64,000 bases of DNA from Trichococcus pasteurii. Its GTDB lineage: Bacteria; Bacillota; Bacilli; Lactobacillales; Aerococcaceae. Shown one piece after another: positions 60,604-64,000 of this stretch; position 1 is the stretch's first letter, and every line of letters starts with the position of its first letter. The notes under the pieces were generated by a model that was not told the origin of the DNA, did not search any database, and was given only the letters and a program-made list of their open reading frames with translations. The DNA lies in assembly GCF_900112935.1 (NCBI RefSeq), contig NZ_FONM01000004.1, forward strand, positions 116,958 through 180,957, in the 5' to 3' direction. The position numbers and the translations under genes are program-made.

Positions 60604-61704
60604 ATGAAACAACGTAGATTTTTAGTTTTAGAAGATGGCAGCTGCTATCCAGGATATGCTTTCGGATCAGAAAAGGATGCAATCGGGGAGATCGTATTCA
60701 ACACAGGGATGACAGGTTACCAAGAAACTTTGTCCGATCCTTCCTACACAGGCCAGATCATCACTTTCACGTATCCGTTGATCGGCAACTACGGCATCAA
60801 CGAAGATGACTTTGAAGGCGTGCATCCGGGCTTGAAAGGGATGGTCGTGCATGAATTGGCGGAACATCCAAGCAACTTCCGCTGCACCAAAACGTTGGAT
60901 GTAGCTTTGAAGGAATTTGATGTACCAGGAATCTACGGCGTGGATACACGCAGCATCACAAAAAAAATCCGCAATGCCGGCGTTATGCGCGGCACAATGG
61001 TAAAAAATGCGGACAATTTGGATGAAATTGTCGCATCGTTGAAAGCCTACGAATTACCGGTTGACGAAATCCAAATGAATTCGACGAAAGAAATCAAAAA
61101 ATATGCGGGTGAGGGACCACGCGTTGTCTTGCTTGACTTCGGCTTCAAGGACAACATCCTTGCAGAATTATTGAAAAGAGGCTGCGAAGTCATTTTGGCT
61201 CCTTGGAACACAAGCGCAGAGGAAGTTTTAGCTTTCAACCCGGATGGCATCATGTTAAGCAACGGACCCGGAGATCCGACATCCGTTCCGGAAGCCATCG
61301 AAACGATCAAGCAATTGATTGCGCAGGAAAATCTGCCGATGTTCGGAATTTGCCTAGGACACCAGTTGATTTCATTAGCCGGTGGTGCGACAACCTACAA
61401 AATGAAATTCGGCCACCGCGGCGCAAATCATCCGGTGAAGGATCTTGCAACCGGCAAAATCAGCTTGACGAGCCAAAATCATGGCTATGCTGTGAATGAA
61501 GACAGCCTGAGCGAAACAGACTTGGTCGCAACTCACCGTGCTCTGAACGACGGCACGAACGAAGGCGTCAAACACAAAACCAAACCGGTCTTCTCGGTTC
61601 AATACCATCCGGAAGCAGCGCCGGGACCGCACGATGCAAATTACTTGTTCGATCATTTTGTAGATATGATGAAAGCAGTCCAAGGAGGAAAACAACATGC
61701 CTAA
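60604..61704 (+). CDS. carA: carbamoyl-phosphate synthase, glutaminase subunit
   Basis: Supplies ammonia from glutamine for carbamoyl phosphate. N-terminal CPSase small domain ([15 protein letters not shown]), then class I amidotransferase domain with the nucleophile Cys in [10 protein letters not shown] near residue 246 and YHPEAAPGP near 337. AGGAGGAAG stands before ATG 60604, and an upstream in-frame start at 60526 lies inside the attenuator. 366 residues. Overlaps carB by 8 bases. Confidence 0.96.
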   Translation: MKQRRFLVLEDGSCYPGYAFGSEKDAIGEIVFNTGMTGYQETLSDPSYTGQIITFTYPLIGNYGINEDDFEGVHPGLKGMVVHELAEHPSNFRCTKTLDVALKEFDVPGIYGVDTRSITKKIRNAGVMRGTMVKNADNLDEIVASLKAYELPVDEIQMNSTKEIKKYAGEGPRVVLLDFGFKDNILAELLKRGCEVILAPWNTSAEEVLAFNPDGIMLSNGPGDPTSVPEAIETIKQLIAQENLPMFGICLGHQLISLAGGATTYKMKFGHRGANHPVKDLATGKISLTSQNHGYAVNEDSLSETDLVATHRALNDGTNEGVKHKTKPVFSVQYHPEAAPGPHDANYLFDHFVDMMKAVQGGKQHA

Positions 61705-64000
61705 ACGTACCGACATTCAATCCATCTTAGTGATCGGCTCAGGCCCAATCATCATCGGCCAAGCAGCTGAATTTGACTATGCCGGAACGCAAGCATGCTT
61801 GGCGTTAAAAGAAGAAGGATACAAAGTCATTTTGGTCAACTCCAACCCTGCTACAATCATGACGGACGTTGAAATCGCCGATAAAGTCTACATGGAGCCA
61901 CTTTCTGTGGAATTCATCACGAACATCATCCGCAAAGAGCGCCCCGATGCCTTATTGCCGACATTGGGCGGCCAGACCGGGCTGAACATGGCGGTGGAAT
62001 TGGATAAAGCAGGCGTGTTGGAAGAATTCAATGTCGAGTTGTTGGGAACAAAATTGAGTTCCATCCAACAAGCCGAAGACCGCGACCTGTTCCGCCAATT
62101 GATGGCGGAATTGAATCAGCCGGTCCCTGAGAGCGACATCGTCCACACAGTGGCGGAAGCATTAAGCTTCGCCGCGGAAATCGGTTATCCGTTGATCGTC
62201 CGTCCGGCCTTCACGATGGGCGGCACCGGCGGCGGCATCTGCCATAATGAAGCCGACCTGCGCGAAATCGTAGCCAACGGCTTGCGCTACTCACCGGTGA
62301 CGCAATGTCTGCTGGAAAAATCGATCGCCGGCTTCAAGGAAATCGAATACGAAGTGATGCGCGACAGCAACGACAACGCAATCGTAGTCTGCAACATGGA
62401 AAACATCGACCCGGTCGGCGTCCACACAGGCGATTCCATCGTCGTGGCGCCTTCCCAGACCTTGTCCGACAAAGAATACCAAATGCTGCGCGATGTCTCC
62501 CTGCAGATCATCCGCGCCCTGAAAATCGAAGGCGGCTGCAATGTCCAGTTGGCATTGGATCCGTACTCGTTCGACTACTACATCATCGAAGTGAACCCGC
62601 GCGTCAGCCGTTCTTCGGCTTTGGCGAGTAAAGCGACCGGTTATCCGATCGCGAAGATGGCGGCGAAGATCGCGGTCGGCCTGACCTTGGATGAAATGAA
62701 GAACCCGGTAACCGGCACGTCTTACGCGGCTTTCGAACCGGCTTTGGACTACATCGTATCCAAAATCCCGCGTTTCCCGTTCGATAAATTCGAAAAGGGC
62801 GACCGTACCCTCGGCACACAGATGAAAGCAACAGGCGAAGTCATGGCCATGGGCCATACGTTCGAGGAATCGATGCTGAAAGCCGTCCGTTCTTTGGAAT
62901 ACGGCGTCAACCATCTGGCATTGCCGAAAGACCAAGGTCAGACTGTGACGATGGAAGAAATCGAACAGAATATCCGCGTTGCTTGCGACGAACGTCTTTT
63001 CTATCTGGGAGAAGCGTTGCGCCGCGGTGTGACACCGGAAACGATCCACGAATGGAGCGAAATCGACTACTTCTTCCTGTACAAATTCAAGCACATCATC
63101 GACTTGGAGAAGGAAGTGGCGGCAGCCGAACCGAAAGACCTGGAGATCCTGCGCGAAGCGAAGAAATACGGCTTCCGCGATGAAATCATCGCGGAATTGT
63201 GGGGAATGGCTTCGGAAGACATCTACGCGTTGCGCAAAGCCAACGGCATCGTTCCTGTCTTCAAGATGGTGGATACGTGTGCGGGCGAATTCGAATCCTT
63301 CACACCGTACTTCTACAGCACGTATGAGATGGAACAGGAATCTTTCCCGAGCGACCGCGAAAAAGTCATCGTCTTGGGTTCCGGTCCGATCCGTATCGGC
63401 CAAGGGGTCGAGTTCGACTACGCAACTGTGCATGCGGTCTGGGCAATCCAGGAAGCCGGCTATGAAGCGATCGTCGTCAACAACAACCCGGAAACCGTTT
63501 CGACAGACTTCTCGATCTCCGACAAGCTGTATTTCGAACCGCTGACCGAAGAAGACGTGATGGCGATCATCGATCTGGAACAACCGTTGGGCGTCGTTGT
63601 GCAGTTCGGTGGCCAAACGGCCATCAACCTGGCCGACAAATTGGTCAAACACGGCGTGAAGATCCTGGGCACGAGCCTGGAAGATCTGGACCGCGCTGAA
63701 GACCGCAAATTGTTCGAACAGTTGTTGCGCGACTTGGATATCCCGCAAGCACCCGGCAAAACAGCCGTGACCGTTGAAGAAGCGGTCGCAGTTGCCGACG
63801 AAATCGGTTATCCGGTCTTGGTGCGTCCGTCCTACGTATTGGGCGGCCGGGCGATGCAGATCGTCTACAACCAAGCCGATCTGGAGAAATACATGCGAGA
63901 AGCGGTCGTGGCCAGTCCTGAACGTCCGGTCCTGGTCGATCATTACCTGATCGGACAAGAGCTGGAAGTCGATGCGATCTGCGACGGTGAAACCGTCCTG
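61697..64000 (+). CDS. carB: carbamoyl-phosphate synthase, synthetase subunit (partial)
   Basis: 768 codons are visible and the frame runs off the right edge; the full protein is usually about 1060-1070 residues. First ATP-grasp half: [20 protein letters not shown] near residue 9, [12 protein letters not shown] near 170, [20 protein letters not shown] near 300. The second half restarts with [20 protein letters not shown] near 560 and [16 protein letters not shown] near 710. AAGGAGGAA precedes ATG 61697, inside the end of carA. No pyr genes other than carAB are in view, so carAB is a separate PyrR-controlled unit or the head of a longer operon. Confidence 0.96.
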   Translation, partial: MPKRTDIQSILVIGSGPIIIGQAAEFDYAGTQACLALKEEGYKVILVNSNPATIMTDVEIADKVYMEPLSVEFITNIIRKERPDALLPTLGGQTGLNMAVELDKAGVLEEFNVELLGTKLSSIQQAEDRDLFRQLMAELNQPVPESDIVHTVAEALSFAAEIGYPLIVRPAFTMGGTGGGICHNEADLREIVANGLRYSPVTQCLLEKSIAGFKEIEYEVMRDSNDNAIVVCNMENIDPVGVHTGDSIVVAPSQTLSDKEYQMLRDVSLQIIRALKIEGGCNVQLALDPYSFDYYIIEVNPRVSRSSALASKATGYPIAKMAAKIAVGLTLDEMKNPVTGTSYAAFEPALDYIVSKIPRFPFDKFEKGDRTLGTQMKATGEVMAMGHTFEESMLKAVRSLEYGVNHLALPKDQGQTVTMEEIEQNIRVACDERLFYLGEALRRGVTPETIHEWSEIDYFFLYKFKHIIDLEKEVAAAEPKDLEILREAKKYGFRDEIIAELWGMASEDIYALRKANGIVPVFKMVDTCAGEFESFTPYFYSTYEMEQESFPSDREKVIVLGSGPIRIGQGVEFDYATVHAVWAIQEAGYEAIVVNNNPETVSTDFSISDKLYFEPLTEEDVMAIIDLEQPLGVVVQFGGQTAINLADKLVKHGVKILGTSLEDLDRAEDRKLFEQLLRDLDIPQAPGKTAVTVEEAVAVADEIGYPVLVRPSYVLGGRAMQIVYNQADLEKYMREAVVASPERPVLVDHYLIGQELEVDAICDGETVL

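Noticed and set aside
62291..63958. A 555-codon open frame on the minus strand over carB
   Set aside because: Antisense shadow of the carB ATP-grasp domains; no known motif and the same mirror composition.

Overview
This window reads as an ordinary chromosomal core region of a low-to-mid GC Gram-positive bacterium of the order Lactobacillales. Pointers are a GlgC/GlgD two-subunit glycogen operon, MurT-GatD, Mbl, a CcpA cre site, a CtsR box, a PyrR attenuator, a PerR box, and the rpoN-cggR-gap-pgk-tpi-pgm-eno and secG-est-rnr-smpB blocks. The mid-40s GC impression and the glycogen operon fit the Carnobacteriaceae, for example a Trichococcus-like organism. That placement is inference from gene content, not from a search. 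I see no phage, integrase, insertion sequence, CRISPR array, rRNA or defence island.

Layout. 1-7.4 kb: glycogen operon glgB(partial)-glgC-glgD-glgA-glgP. 7.5-16.2 kb: mixed single genes, namely a small membrane-anchored unknown, aspartate kinase, a PerR-boxed P1B-4 metal-efflux ATPase, uppP, a glucose-type EIIA, a flavin reductase/ring-cleaving dioxygenase pair, and a 6-phosphogluconolactonase. 16.3-21.4 kb: an orphan glucitol-type EIIA, an AI-2E-type permease, sppA, an RDD protein, then a GntR/DUF1648 pair. 21.6-29.8 kb: gatD-murT facing away from tdk-prfA-prmC-tsaC, followed by glyA and upp. 30.4-36.9 kb: F1Fo ATP synthase atpBEFHAGDC. 37.1-40.1 kb: ywzB-murA-mbl-epuA. 40.3-41.3 kb: clpP and tRNA-Arg(CCG), both on the minus strand. 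41.5-50.1 kb: rpoN, cggR and the lower glycolytic operon. 50.4-52.7 kb: serCA. 52.9-57.0 kb: secG-est-rnr-smpB. 57.4-60.3 kb: class III fructose bisphosphatase and a histidine phosphatase. 60.4-64 kb: PyrR-controlled carAB, with carB running off the right edge.

The genes form a coherent central-carbon and growth set. Glycogen storage and phosphorolysis feed glucose phosphates into the pool that glycolysis (gap to eno) and gluconeogenesis (fbp) handle. 3-phosphoglycerate is drawn off by serA/serC towards serine and by glyA to glycine and one-carbon units. The ATP synthase, peptidoglycan genes (murA, murT/gatD, uppP, mbl), translation and RNA quality control (prfA, prmC, rnr, smpB, tsaC) and pyrimidine genes (carAB, upp, tdk) are growth-linked. 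Visible control sites match this: cre at rpoN, CggR for glycolysis, CtsR for clpP, PerR for metal efflux, PyrR for carAB.

The most unusual points are a sigma-54 gene that ends before the RpoN box yet keeps a perfect cre site at its promoter, a family of GC-rich imperfect palindromes lying just behind terminators at three loci, a structured repeat element between serA and secG, and an orphan glucitol-type EIIA with no IIB/IIC partner.
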